Positions 1 to 5,893 of a DNA stretch of 6,137 nucleotides are shown here, one piece after another (positions within the stretch are counted from its first letter, which is position 1; the number at the start of each line of letters is the position of its first letter). The DNA comes from Cellvibrio sp. Its GTDB lineage: Bacteria > Pseudomonadota > Gammaproteobacteria > Pseudomonadales > Cellvibrionaceae. The stretch covers positions 1-6,137 of the forward strand of contig JAJQJO010000245.1 in assembly GCA_021323495.1 (NCBI GenBank). Direction: 5' to 3'. The translations under genes were made by a program, and so were the position numbers. The notes below the pieces were generated by a model. The model worked only from the letters and a program-made list of their open reading frames with translations. It was not told the origin of the DNA and made no database searches.

Positions 1-1
1 C

Positions 2-25
2 CCAGGCAATCTGTTCGCGAAATAG
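2..25 (+). CDS. possible C-terminal tail of an upstream plus-strand gene (partial)
   Basis: One plus-strand frame entering from the left edge reads P-G-N-L-F-A-K and stops with TAG at 23-25, just before the hairpin terminator that begins near base 38. A gene ending here would fit that terminator. ahpC commonly lies directly upstream of ahpF, but the seven residues do not match the conserved AhpC ending (LDLVGKI in E. coli) that I know, so I do not assign it. Another frame also stops soon (TGA at 31-33), so the choice of frame is not secure. Seven residues cannot identify a family. Confidence 0.22.
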   Translation, partial: PGNLFAK

Positions 26-37
26 TAATGTGATACG

Positions 38-64
38 AAAAAGCCCGCTCACGAGGCGGGCTTT
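38..64 (+). terminator. rho-independent-type terminator upstream of ahpF
   Basis: Perfect 9-bp arms AAAGCCCGC (40-48) and GCGGGCTTT (56-64) enclose a 7-base loop. The plus-strand T run is short (three T inside the stem). On the minus strand the stem is followed by five T (complement of 38-42), so it may work in both directions. It most likely ends the gene lying left of the window. Its right arm finishes only 27 bases before the ahpF start, so ahpF expression would depend on read-through or on a promoter not obvious here. Confidence 0.75.
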
Positions 65-81
65 CATTGAAAAAATCTTAT

Positions 82-86
82 GGGGA
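82..86 (+). promoter_or_regulatory. ribosome binding site that sets the ahpF start
   Basis: GGGGA lies 5 bases before the ATG at 92. The other in-frame ATG, at 80, overlaps this motif and has only A/T-rich sequence ahead of it. Starting at 92 gives M-L-D at the N terminus and 521 residues, both as in E. coli AhpF. Confidence 0.7.
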
Positions 87-91
87 ACACC

Positions 92-1657
92 ATGTTAGAT
101 GCTGCGATTAAAGGCCAGCTCAAAGCCTATTTGGAAAAACTGCAACGCCCCATCCAACTGGTTGCAAGTCTGGATGACAGCGCAAAAAGTCTGGAGTTAA
201 TTACGCTGTTGCAAGAAATCACCAGCTTGTCTCACAAGGTAAGTCTGATTGATCACGGTACTGCTAAATTTCGCCCATCTTTTGCTGTAGCTGCACAAGA
301 TGAATCCCCGCGTATTCATTTTGCGGGCATTCCCATGGGCCACGAATTTACCTCGCTGGTGCTCGCGCTTTTGCACAGCGGTGGCCATCCACCGAAAGTG
401 GATGCAAAAACTATCGGGCAAATTAAAGCGCTCGAAGGCAAATTTCATTTCGACGTATTTGTCTCGCTCTCCTGCCACAACTGTCCGGACGTAGTGCAAG
501 CCGTAAATTTAATGGCGGCGCTAAATCCCAATATTACGGCCACCATGATCGACGGTGCGTTATTCCAAAGCGAAGTGGATAAACGCAAAGTCATGGCGGT
601 GCCGAGTGTGTATGTCAACGGAGAGCATTTTGGCCAGGGCCGTATGACGCTCGAGGAAATTATTGCCAAAATCGATATCGGTGCAGCCGAGCGCGATGCC
701 CAGGCCCTTGGCGAACGCGGTCCCTACGATGTATTGGTTATCGGCGGTGGCCCTGCGGGCGCAGCGGCGGCGATTTATTCCGCGCGCAAAGGTATTCGCA
801 CGGGTGTAGTTGCTGAACGTTTTGGCGGGCAGGTGTTGGACACCGTATCGATTGAAAATTTTATTTCAGTAAAAGAAACCGAAGGCCCAAAATTGGCGAT
901 GGCACTAGAGCAACACGTTAAGGAATACGATGTTGATGTCATGAACTTACAAAAAGCCGCGCACGTTACTCCTGGTAATAATCCTGGCGATTTAATTGAA
1001 ATAAAACTCGCCAGCGGCGCAAGCTTAAAAAGCAAAAGTATTATTCTTGCCACTGGTGCGCGCTGGAGGGAAATGAATGTACCCGGCGAACAACAATACC
1101 GCGGCAAAGGCGTTGCTTACTGCCCGCATTGCGACGGGCCTTTATTTAAAGGCAAGCGCGTAGCAGTTATCGGAGGCGGTAATTCCGGAGTGGAAGCAGC
1201 GATTGATTTGGCCGGTATAGTCGCCCATGTCACCCTGATTGAATTCGATTCAAAATTGCGTGCCGACGCAGTATTGCAGCGCAAATTATTTAGCTTGCCG
1301 AACGTAACCGTTATCACTGAAGCACTGACGACTGAAGTCATCGGCAACGGCGAAAAAGTCACCGCGTTGAAATACAGAAGCCGCAATACTGATGAAATTG
1401 CGACTGTGACGCTGGATGGGATTTTTGTACAGATCGGCCTGCTGCCCAATACTGATTTCTTAAAAGGTACTGTGCAGCTTACTAATCGCGGTGAAATTGA
1501 AATCAACGCGCGTGGTGAAACTTCAGTGCCAGGTGTGTTTGCCGCAGGCGACTGCACTAACGTACCCTACAAGCAAATTATTATTGCGATGGGCGCGGGC
1601 GCAACTGCATCGCTGGGGGCGTTTGATCATTTGATTCGCACCAGCGCACCGGCTTAA
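92..1657 (+). CDS. ahpF: alkyl hydroperoxide reductase subunit F (NADH:peroxiredoxin oxidoreductase)
   Basis: Cytoplasmic flavoprotein that passes electrons from NADH through FAD and two dithiol centres to the peroxiredoxin AhpC, which reduces H2O2 and organic hydroperoxides. The 521-residue product matches the E. coli family member in length. Residues 1-200 form the tandem thioredoxin-like N-terminal domain with the redox pair in SCHNCPDVV (Cys128, Cys131). Residues about 211-521 form the thioredoxin-reductase-like part: FAD-binding VIGGGPAG (216-223), active-site CPHCDG (Cys344, Cys347), NAD-binding VIGGGNSG (359-366) and the C-terminal FAD motif FAAGDC (483-488). All catalytic residues are present and the frame is intact. 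The longer start at 80 (four extra residues) is rejected because the GGGGA site favours 92. ahpC is not in the window but may lie to the left. OxyR control is usual for the family, but I cannot point to an OxyR site here. Confidence 0.97.
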   Translation: MLDAAIKGQLKAYLEKLQRPIQLVASLDDSAKSLELITLLQEITSLSHKVSLIDHGTAKFRPSFAVAAQDESPRIHFAGIPMGHEFTSLVLALLHSGGHPPKVDAKTIGQIKALEGKFHFDVFVSLSCHNCPDVVQAVNLMAALNPNITATMIDGALFQSEVDKRKVMAVPSVYVNGEHFGQGRMTLEEIIAKIDIGAAERDAQALGERGPYDVLVIGGGPAGAAAAIYSARKGIRTGVVAERFGGQVLDTVSIENFISVKETEGPKLAMALEQHVKEYDVDVMNLQKAAHVTPGNNPGDLIEIKLASGASLKSKSIILATGARWREMNVPGEQQYRGKGVAYCPHCDGPLFKGKRVAVIGGGNSGVEAAIDLAGIVAHVTLIEFDSKLRADAVLQRKLFSLPNVTVITEALTTEVIGNGEKVTALKYRSRNTDEIATVTLDGIFVQIGLLPNTDFLKGTVQLTNRGEIEINARGETSVPGVFAAGDCTNVPYKQIIIAMGAGATASLGAFDHLIRTSAPA

Positions 1658-1670
1658 TAAGAGCGGTAAA

Positions 1671-1709
1671 TAAAAAACGCGCGGCTTGCATAGTTCGCGC
1701 GTTCTTATT
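1671..1709. terminator. bidirectional terminator between convergent ahpF and aminotransferase genes
   Basis: Perfect 8-bp arms AACGCGCG (1676-1683) and CGCGCGTT (1696-1703) enclose a 12-base loop. On the plus strand the stem leads into TTCTTATT. On the minus strand it leads into a run of six T (complement of 1672-1677). It lies 14-18 bases after the tandem ahpF stops (TAA TAA, 1655-1660) and about 85 bases beyond the aminotransferase stop, so it can serve both genes. The rest of the gap (1710-1786) holds only a short 5-bp CCAAG/CTTGG hairpin at 1763-1777. Confidence 0.8.
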
Positions 1710-1786
1710 GGCAACTATTTCAGAGTTCCATTTAATTGTCATTTTCAGGTTAATGGTCGATTCCAAGCCCAACTTGGGACCCCATA

Positions 1787-2998
1787 TTATACGGCTCCGT
1801 TATTAATCAAATTGGCATGGAGCATAGGCTCATCTTCGATTTTTGTCAGCACCGCCAATTCTATCTTTAGTGCTGCTATTAAATAATTAACATCCTCCGC
1901 TGGCCGTGCCGCAATGCGGAAGTATTGTTCGCTGGAGCCTAATTTGTTGCCACAGTTGCGAATAAAACAGCCGTGGTTTTGCAACATGCGATCGCGCAGT
2001 TGGGTGCCGTTGATATCATTGCGCAGCTTTACAAAAATAAAATTGGAGTGAGTTGGGAAGATGGTAAATTCCGGCAGCTCTTCAAAGCGTTCGGATAAAT
2101 AGACTGCATCGGCGATGGTTTTTAAGCGGCTCTCGTGATAAGTGGCCTGCTCATCTTTAATTAAATGCAACAGCATTTCGGTAATGCCATTCACGTTCCA
2201 ATAGGGCAAGTGTTTGCGCAACTTTGCGATATTGGTTTCGTTGCTGATGGCAAAACCCATGCGCAAACCGTGCAGGCCGACATTTTTACCCAGGCTTTTT
2301 AATACCCAGGCATTGGGAAAGTCGGCGACATCATTTTTGATCGAGGGCGGATTTTCGGCAGAAAAATCGATAAAGGACTCATCGATAATAATATTGTCGA
2401 GTTCTGTTAATTGGTCGAGTACTGACAAAATTTGTGCGCGCGACATAATTGAACCGGTGGGGTTATTTGGATTACAAATCACCAGATTGCGTGCACCGGA
2501 TTGTTTTACCTCGGCAACCAGTTGTTCCGGGCTGAGATATTGGTTGAGCGAATCCTGATAGCGACTGGTGTGCAATTCAATGCCCAGACCTTGGGGCTCT
2601 TCAATCCAGCGGCCAAATGAAGGTGCGGGAACAAATAAACTCTCCTTGATAAACAGCGAATTCAACCAGGAAATAATTTCTGTAGAGCCATTACCGGCAA
2701 TAATTGTGGCGGGATTTTCAATCCCGGAAAAAGTGGCAATGTTTTCGGCGATATTTTCATTGGAGCCGGGATAATACTTAAGCGCATAGCCCATTTTTTC
2801 ATGTAACTTTTCCATCACCTGTGCGGGGGGAAAATAAGAATTAACCGGAATGCAGTAGTCGCGCAGGTTATTAACCTCGCTAAATTGTTTGGTTAGGCTT
2901 GCATAGGAAGGATTGTGGGTGGTTTTGGCAAAAAGGCTTGTGTCGAAACTGTTAATAGAAGTGGATGCCATTGCCGGATTGGATGCGTCGTTGTTCAT
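1787..2998 (-). CDS. PLP-dependent class I/II aminotransferase, HisC/CobD-like
   Basis: Fold-type I PLP enzyme of the histidinol-phosphate aminotransferase / threonine-phosphate decarboxylase group, presumably cytoplasmic; substrate unknown. Numbering from the longest reading (ATG at 3097, 436 residues): GNGSTE (135-140) binds the cofactor phosphate; NPNNPTG (209-215) is the classic loop; DESFIDF (239-245) carries the Asp that pairs with the pyridine nitrogen; SLGKNVGLHGLR (268-279) contains the Schiff-base Lys271; Arg394 in YFRIAARP should bind the substrate carboxylate. The conserved core spans about residues 66-415. I prefer the ATG at 2998 (403 residues) because GGAA sits 8 bases before it, whereas the ATG at 3097 has no ribosome site and would add 33 basic, unconserved-looking residues. 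A third ATG at 2971 is also possible. DESFIDF recalls CobD, but no cobalamin or histidine gene is nearby. From memory, the SLGKN-GLHG and CGNKLGSS signatures also occur in aminotransferase domains fused to nucleotidyltransferases; no such domain is present here. Confidence 0.88.
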   Translation of the reverse strand: MNNDASNPAMASTSINSFDTSLFAKTTHNPSYASLTKQFSEVNNLRDYCIPVNSYFPPAQVMEKLHEKMGYALKYYPGSNENIAENIATFSGIENPATIIAGNGSTEIISWLNSLFIKESLFVPAPSFGRWIEEPQGLGIELHTSRYQDSLNQYLSPEQLVAEVKQSGARNLVICNPNNPTGSIMSRAQILSVLDQLTELDNIIIDESFIDFSAENPPSIKNDVADFPNAWVLKSLGKNVGLHGLRMGFAISNETNIAKLRKHLPYWNVNGITEMLLHLIKDEQATYHESRLKTIADAVYLSERFEELPEFTIFPTHSNFIFVKLRNDINGTQLRDRMLQNHGCFIRNCGNKLGSSEQYFRIAARPAEDVNYLIAALKIELAVLTKIEDEPMLHANLINNGAV

Positions 2999-3097
2999 AG
3001 ACTGGATTCCAGATAGCCTGAGTCCTGCCGCATCCGAGTTAGTGATACTTCTTTTAACTGTCAGGGTTTTTGCCCTTGCAATCCGATTCGGATACAT

Positions 3098-3341
3098 GTT
3101 GCTATAACAAATTATTTTTATCTATGAAAAACAATGCAACAAGTAAGAACGGCGTAATTTGCAGGGGCGTGGAAAACGGCGAACGTCAGGTAGTTATTAT
3201 AGGTGTAATTATTTGTGTCGTTTTTGGATCTTGCTGCGCGCTCATTGAAATAAATCGTTCGTTGTCGTGCGCAGCGCACTTTAATGGATTGAATATCCTT
3301 ACGCAAAATAATGCATGGAAACTGTGATGGGCTTCATTGGC
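3098..3341. other. spacer between hydrolase and aminotransferase genes; no convincing gene
   Basis: This A/T-rich spacer (about 340 bases if the aminotransferase starts at 2998) separates two minus-strand genes. A 67-codon plus-strand frame from ATG 3124 to 3327 encodes a short polar head, a hydrophobic stretch (VVIIGVIICVVFG) and a tail, but has no ribosome site. A 62-codon minus-strand frame (3118-3306) resembles nothing I know. It contains an odd palindrome, GTGCGC-A-GCGCAC (3267-3279), and a 7-bp inverted repeat GCTGCGC/GCGCAGC (3233-3239, 3269-3275). I see no clear terminator after the hydrolase stop. Confidence 0.5.
3111..3139 (-). promoter_or_regulatory. candidate sigma70 promoter for the aminotransferase gene
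   Basis: On the minus strand TTGCAT (3139-3134) lies 17 bases before AATAAT (3116-3111). The -10 matches 5 of 6 consensus bases, but the -35 only 3 of 6. Initiation near 3104 would leave just a few bases before the ATG at 3097 and about 105 bases before the ATG at 2998, which slightly favours the shorter protein. The region is A/T-rich, so a chance match is quite possible. Confidence 0.25.
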
Positions 3342-3944
3342 TTATGCGGCGTAGGTGTTTTGGCTTCGTTGCACCTTACCCGGTTGGTTTGTTTTGCGCA
3401 AAAGCTCCTGCAGTTGCGCAACACCTCGCGGCCAGAATCCTAAATTCGATTCGCTATTAATATGACCGACATTATTCAACCGCAAAAAGTCTGCACCCCA
3501 TTGCAATGCCCAATAAGCTGCTTTGCTGTCGGTAAGCCAGGGATCGTTGCTGCTGGCAATAATTTGTGCTGGCACCTGCAAGGGCGACTGCGGTAAGTAT
3601 CGGGCGATATGGAATTTATCCGGATCAGCGGGTGCAACTAAAAAAAGCGCTGCAATTTTTTCGGGTAGTTCCGCTGCAATACTCGCGCTTGCGAGTGTGC
3701 CAAAGCTATGGGCGATGACAACCGCAGGCTTATCGATTCGATTTAATTCAGCGCGGATACCGGCTTTCCATTTATCCAGATCCGGCGTGTTCCAATCATC
3801 AACATCAATTCGTCTGCTCTCGGGCAGTTGGGCTTGCCAGAGCGTCTGCCAGTGCCGCTCATCGCTATTGCGCAAGCCTGGTACTATCAGGATTGGTTGA
3901 TCGGTGAGTGACGCGGCGAAACCAGGCCTATGGATAAATGACAT
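3342..3944 (-). CDS. RBBP9/YdeN-type alpha/beta serine hydrolase
   Basis: A 200-residue single-domain alpha/beta hydrolase of the small RBBP9/YdeN group (Pfam Ser_hydrolase). It is likely a cytoplasmic esterase-like enzyme; bacterial members mostly have no known physiological substrate. Visible markers in order: LIVPGLRNSDERHWQ (19-33), the strand-loop with the oxyanion region and the Trp typical of the family; nucleophile elbow AHSFG (Ser80); SSNDPW with the acid Asp134; GHINSESNLGFWPRG (160-174) with catalytic His161 and the family-typical FWP-R-G ending. The triad is complete and the length is usual. There is no signal peptide. The ATG at 3944 is supported by GGAGAC 6 bases upstream. The C-terminal 20 residues are polar and probably disordered. 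The upstream exporter gene is 104 bases away with a promoter-like sequence between, so co-transcription is uncertain. Confidence 0.9.
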   Translation of the reverse strand: MSFIHRPGFAASLTDQPILIVPGLRNSDERHWQTLWQAQLPESRRIDVDDWNTPDLDKWKAGIRAELNRIDKPAVVIAHSFGTLASASIAAELPEKIAALFLVAPADPDKFHIARYLPQSPLQVPAQIIASSNDPWLTDSKAAYWALQWGADFLRLNNVGHINSESNLGFWPRGVAQLQELLRKTNQPGKVQRSQNTYAA

Positions 3945-3950
3945 GTTGCT

Positions 3951-3956
3951 GTCTCC
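3951..3956 (-). promoter_or_regulatory. ribosome binding site of the hydrolase gene
   Basis: On the minus strand GGAGAC ends 6 bases before the ATG at 3944, a good match in a good position, and it fixes this start. Confidence 0.6.
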
Positions 3957-4021
3957 AAAAAGTGTGTGGAGTGCAGCTTAGGTATTTTGAATCGATTTGA
4001 AAAAGAATCGTTTTTTCTTTG

Positions 4022-4051
4022 CTTATATCCAAATAGCAAGCACAGTGTTCA
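4022..4051 (-). promoter_or_regulatory. candidate sigma70 promoter for the hydrolase gene
   Basis: On the minus strand TGAACA (4051-4046, 4 of 6 matches) lies 18 bases before TATAAG (4027-4022, 5 of 6). The -35 overlaps the stop codon of the upstream exporter gene. Initiation near 4015 would give a leader of about 70 bases, rich in A and T. This suggests the hydrolase can be transcribed without the exporter. Confidence 0.35.
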
Positions 4052-4663
4052 GAGCTTGGTAAACGCGAGGACGCCGCCTGCAAGAATCAAAGCTCCGCCG
4101 GAAATCCAATTGAACCAGCGCTGGTGTTCCGGCGATTTTAACCAGTGCATAATGCCGCGCCCGCCCAAGGCATAAATGCTCATCCAGACAAAATCCATCG
4201 CCAAAAAAATCACGGTGAGGAGTGCAAATTGCGGCGGCATGGAGCGATGGATATCGATAAATTGCGGGAAGAGCGCGCCGAAATAGATCAGGCCTTTGGG
4301 ATTGGTCACCGCTACCACAAATGCTTTACCAAATAAGTGGCTGCTGCGTATCTGGCGAGCCTCCAGGTCCACATTCAGTGGCGGTGCGAACGCGAGCTGG
4401 ATTCCCAGGTAGACGAGATAGGCTGCACCTATCCATTTGATGGTGTGGAAAATCCATTCCGCTTCCTCTACCAATAAACCCAAACCTAATGCCGATAACA
4501 ACATCAATACCAGATTGCCCGCGCTGGCGCCGAGCATGGTGAAGAGCGACTTTGCAAAACCGTAGCGTCCGGCATCAATCATACAGGCGAGCATTACCGG
4601 GCCGGGGCTGGCAGAAAGAACCAGGGTAATAGTGGTAAATAGCCAGAGTTGGTCGAGCGGCAT
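4049..4663 (-). CDS. LysE/RhtB-family amino acid exporter
   Basis: A 204-residue inner-membrane protein of the LysE/RhtB superfamily, which exports amino acids or related small metabolites. The substrate cannot be read from sequence. The signature SASPGP (17-22) closes the first membrane segment, and TNPKG (120-124) with PQF (133-135) are the usual second-half markers. Six hydrophobic segments are visible at roughly 5-27, 38-66, 72-92, 112-136, 146-168 and 186-202, with a polar loop at 93-110; length and topology are typical. The ATG at 4663 is the only plausible start, since an in-frame TAA lies about 33 bases upstream. No Shine-Dalgarno motif precedes it on its own strand; the bases just before it are CTCCTT, which is the complement of one. 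It diverges from the gene at 4770 and is followed by the hydrolase after a 104-base gap. Confidence 0.92.
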   Translation of the reverse strand: MPLDQLWLFTTITLVLSASPGPVMLACMIDAGRYGFAKSLFTMLGASAGNLVLMLLSALGLGLLVEEAEWIFHTIKWIGAAYLVYLGIQLAFAPPLNVDLEARQIRSSHLFGKAFVVAVTNPKGLIYFGALFPQFIDIHRSMPPQFALLTVIFLAMDFVWMSIYALGGRGIMHWLKSPEHQRWFNWISGGALILAGGVLAFTKL

Positions 4664-4769
4664 AAGGAGATCCGGAAGCGAGGAAAGCGGAGTTTAGCAG
4701 AGCCTCCGGCAGCGTCGTTAAAGTCTTCTATACTCAAGTCATACTCACGGGTTGAACAAAAGGTGTGTT
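4664..4769. promoter_or_regulatory. divergent control region between exporter and hypothetical genes
   Basis: This 106-base spacer must hold the start signals of both divergent genes. On the plus strand TATACT (4729-4734, 5 of 6 matches to a -10 box) lies about 36 bases before the ATG at 4770, but there is no good -35 at 16-18 bases. A weaker pair, TTAAAG (4718-4723) with CATACT (4740-4745), is spaced 16 bases. AGGT at 4761-4764 is the ribosome site of the plus gene (5-base spacer). I see no convincing minus-strand promoter and no long palindrome. Confidence 0.4.
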
Positions 4770-5105
4770 ATGTCTAGTAGCAGTATTTCCAATGCCATCA
4801 AGGTGCTTGAGGACTTGTTGGGAGGATTGAACCAGGCCTATTGGGAGGCTAATAGTCTGGATCGTAAAGATTTTTTTTATGACCTCATTAGCGCCTTGCA
4901 CGCGGAATTATCAGAATTGGGCAAGTTGAGTGTTCAGGACCACGATTTGGACTATGAGCCGGTGACCGAAGAGTTTCGTTCGGTGCGGCCTAAATTGAGC
5001 CGCTTGCGCAAGCTGGTTGACGATTTTGCCCTGCGCTCGACGACGGCAGGACGTTTGGAATACCTGATTAATGAAGCAATGGTATTGATCGGGCCTGCCG
5101 GCTAG
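4770..5105 (+). CDS. conserved-looking hypothetical protein, 111 residues, helical
   Basis: I do not recognise a named family. The start is ATG at 4770, with AGGT 5 bases upstream; a TTG 18 bases earlier in the same frame is less likely because it would precede this ribosome site. The product is soluble-looking, with no signal peptide or membrane segment. It is dominated by predicted amphipathic helices: about 5-26 (leucine-rich), 31-55 (RKDFFYDLISALHAELSEL) and 73-106. The middle, LSVQDHDLDYEPVTEEF (about 53-69), is acidic and loop-like, and a basic patch PKLSRLRKL follows. There are no Cys residues and no evident catalytic motif. Composition is normal and third-position usage resembles the neighbours, so it is probably a real, vertically inherited gene. 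A small helical bundle or a partner-binding protein is conceivable, but nothing in the context suggests a role. Confidence 0.8.
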   Translation: MSSSSISNAIKVLEDLLGGLNQAYWEANSLDRKDFFYDLISALHAELSELGKLSVQDHDLDYEPVTEEFRSVRPKLSRLRKLVDDFALRSTTAGRLEYLINEAMVLIGPAG

Positions 5106-5346
5106 ATTGTTATAGCCATTCTTAATCAGTCGTTTATGTTTATCGCCAAATAATTTAACTGGAGGTATAAAAAAACTGGCAATGGTTGAAAACTGAACAA
5201 TACTGAAGCTGCCGGTAACGGTTTCTTCCTGTGGACACAACAAATTGGTTGGTGGTCCATTGATTTAGGAGCTTGTACTGTTACCGACGGGTTTTCTCTT
5301 GGCCCAGTTTGAAACTCCCCTTTATTTGTAATCTAGTATGGTCTTG
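5106..5346. other. intergenic stretch without a convincing gene; possible leader or small RNA
   Basis: About 240 bases run from the hypothetical gene's stop to the terminator hairpin. No frame looks like a gene. A full GGAGGT (5161-5166) is followed only by a four-codon frame (ATG 5182, M-V-E-N) at too great a distance. CGGTAAC (5213-5219) and GTTACCG (5280-5286) are complementary across 60 bases. AGTTT-G-AAACT (5306-5316) is a short palindrome. TCTTGGCC occurs twice (5297-5304 and 5342-5349). Weak promoter-like pairs are CTGGCA-17-AATACT (from 5177) and TTGAAA-17-TCTAGT (from about 5310). It could be a long 3' or 5' untranslated region, or a small RNA ending at the terminator. Confidence 0.35.
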
Positions 5347-5376
5347 GCCGGCATCTTTATGGTGTCGGCTTTTTTT
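5347..5376 (+). terminator. rho-independent terminator
   Basis: GCCGGCA (5347-5353) pairs with TGTCGGC (5363-5369) across a 9-base loop. The 7-bp stem includes one G-U pair and is followed directly by seven T (5370-5376), then more T-rich sequence. It is a textbook plus-strand terminator. It lies about 240 bases after the nearest upstream stop and 41 bases before the next start codon, so it either ends a long transcript or small RNA, or acts as an attenuator for the downstream gene. Confidence 0.82.
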
Positions 5377-5417
5377 GTTTTGCATTTTTTTATTTTTAAC
5401 CTGTGGTGATAGTAGTG

Positions 5418-5879
5418 ATGAAAACGTTAATGATTACGACGGCGTGTTTGGCCGTTTTGGGTGGTTCCATCGCGCAGGCTGAAACCTGTTCGGATAACGA
5501 AAAACTGACGAGGCTGGATGCGCAATACGAAGATGCGTTGCGGATCGGTGATACGCAATTCCTGGAGAGATTACTCGCCCCGGAATTTCATTGGGTGCAT
5601 AACCTTGCAAGTATGAAAGAGAGCAAATTGCAATTGTTGGCGCGACTGAAAAAGCCGGAAGAACAGGCCAAAGAGCGACGTTCGCACGATATTGGTTTTC
5701 TACGCCTCGGCGATACCGTAGTGTTGCAAGGTTTAAGCAGCGTGGATAAATGGAATCCCGATGGTAAAACATTCCGCACTTCGCGCTACCAGTTTATGCG
5801 CACCTATGTCGCCCATAAAGGCGAGTGTAAATTGTTGGCAGTACAAACGATGAAAGTCTGGTCGAGTGAAGGGGATTAG
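5418..5879 (+). CDS. exported NTF2-like (DUF4440/SnoaL-type) protein
   Basis: A 153-residue protein with a classic Sec signal peptide: MKT, hydrophobic core about 4-16, and AQA at 19-21 before the likely cleavage, giving a mature protein of about 132 residues in the periplasm or outside. The mature part has the alpha+beta pattern of NTF2-like/DUF4440 proteins: a first helix with LDAQYEDALRIGDTQFLERL (33-52), then LAPEFHWVHNLASMKESK (53-70), a second helix region, and strands ending in QTMKVW. The family includes enzymes and simple ligand-binding proteins, so function is not assignable. The mature protein has only two Cys (24 and 137), which could form a disulphide. I chose ATG 5418, with GGTGA 8 bases upstream, over the in-frame GTG codons at 5403, 5406 and 5415, because it gives a normal signal peptide. 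It stands alone, downstream of a terminator. Confidence 0.82.
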   Translation: MKTLMITTACLAVLGGSIAQAETCSDNEKLTRLDAQYEDALRIGDTQFLERLLAPEFHWVHNLASMKESKLQLLARLKKPEEQAKERRSHDIGFLRLGDTVVLQGLSSVDKWNPDGKTFRTSRYQFMRTYVAHKGECKLLAVQTMKVWSSEGD

Positions 5880-5893
5880 ATAATTAGCTGTAA

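Noticed and set aside
80..91. Upstream ATG for ahpF adding four residues
   Set aside because: It overlaps the GGGGA ribosome site, and the family N terminus and length match the ATG at 92.
1117..1557. 146-codon open frame on the minus strand inside ahpF
   Set aside because: It lies wholly opposite a gene with every family motif intact, has no ribosome site, and its translation (Ser/Pro/Thr-rich) looks like an antisense shadow.
1763..1777. CCAAG/CTTGG hairpin near the aminotransferase stop
   Set aside because: The stem is 5 bp with no T run, and the stronger terminator at 1671-1709 already explains the convergent gap.
3523..3900. 125-codon plus-strand frame opposite the hydrolase gene
   Set aside because: The minus strand encodes a complete RBBP9-type hydrolase with its triad; the opposite frame has no recognisable features.
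3993..4016. CGATT/AATCG stem followed by six T on the plus strand
   Set aside because: The stem is only 5 bp and A/T-rich, and no plus-strand gene ends there; on the minus strand the T run is on the wrong side.
5161..5187. Full GGAGGT ribosome-site motif
   Set aside because: The only start at a tolerable distance opens a four-codon frame and is 15 bases away; there is no gene behind it.
4911..5243. 110-codon minus-strand frame across the end of the hypothetical gene
   Set aside because: It has no ribosome site or recognisable domain and mostly overlaps the better supported plus-strand gene.
5273..5482. 69-codon plus-strand frame starting with TTG
   Set aside because: The AGGAG upstream is only one base from the TTG, and the frame runs through a terminator and into the NTF2-like gene in another frame. 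Its Cys/Trp/Phe-rich translation reflects T-rich DNA.
5434..5772. 112-codon minus-strand frame opposite the NTF2-like gene
   Set aside because: The plus strand has a signal peptide, ribosome site and domain pattern; the opposite frame has none.
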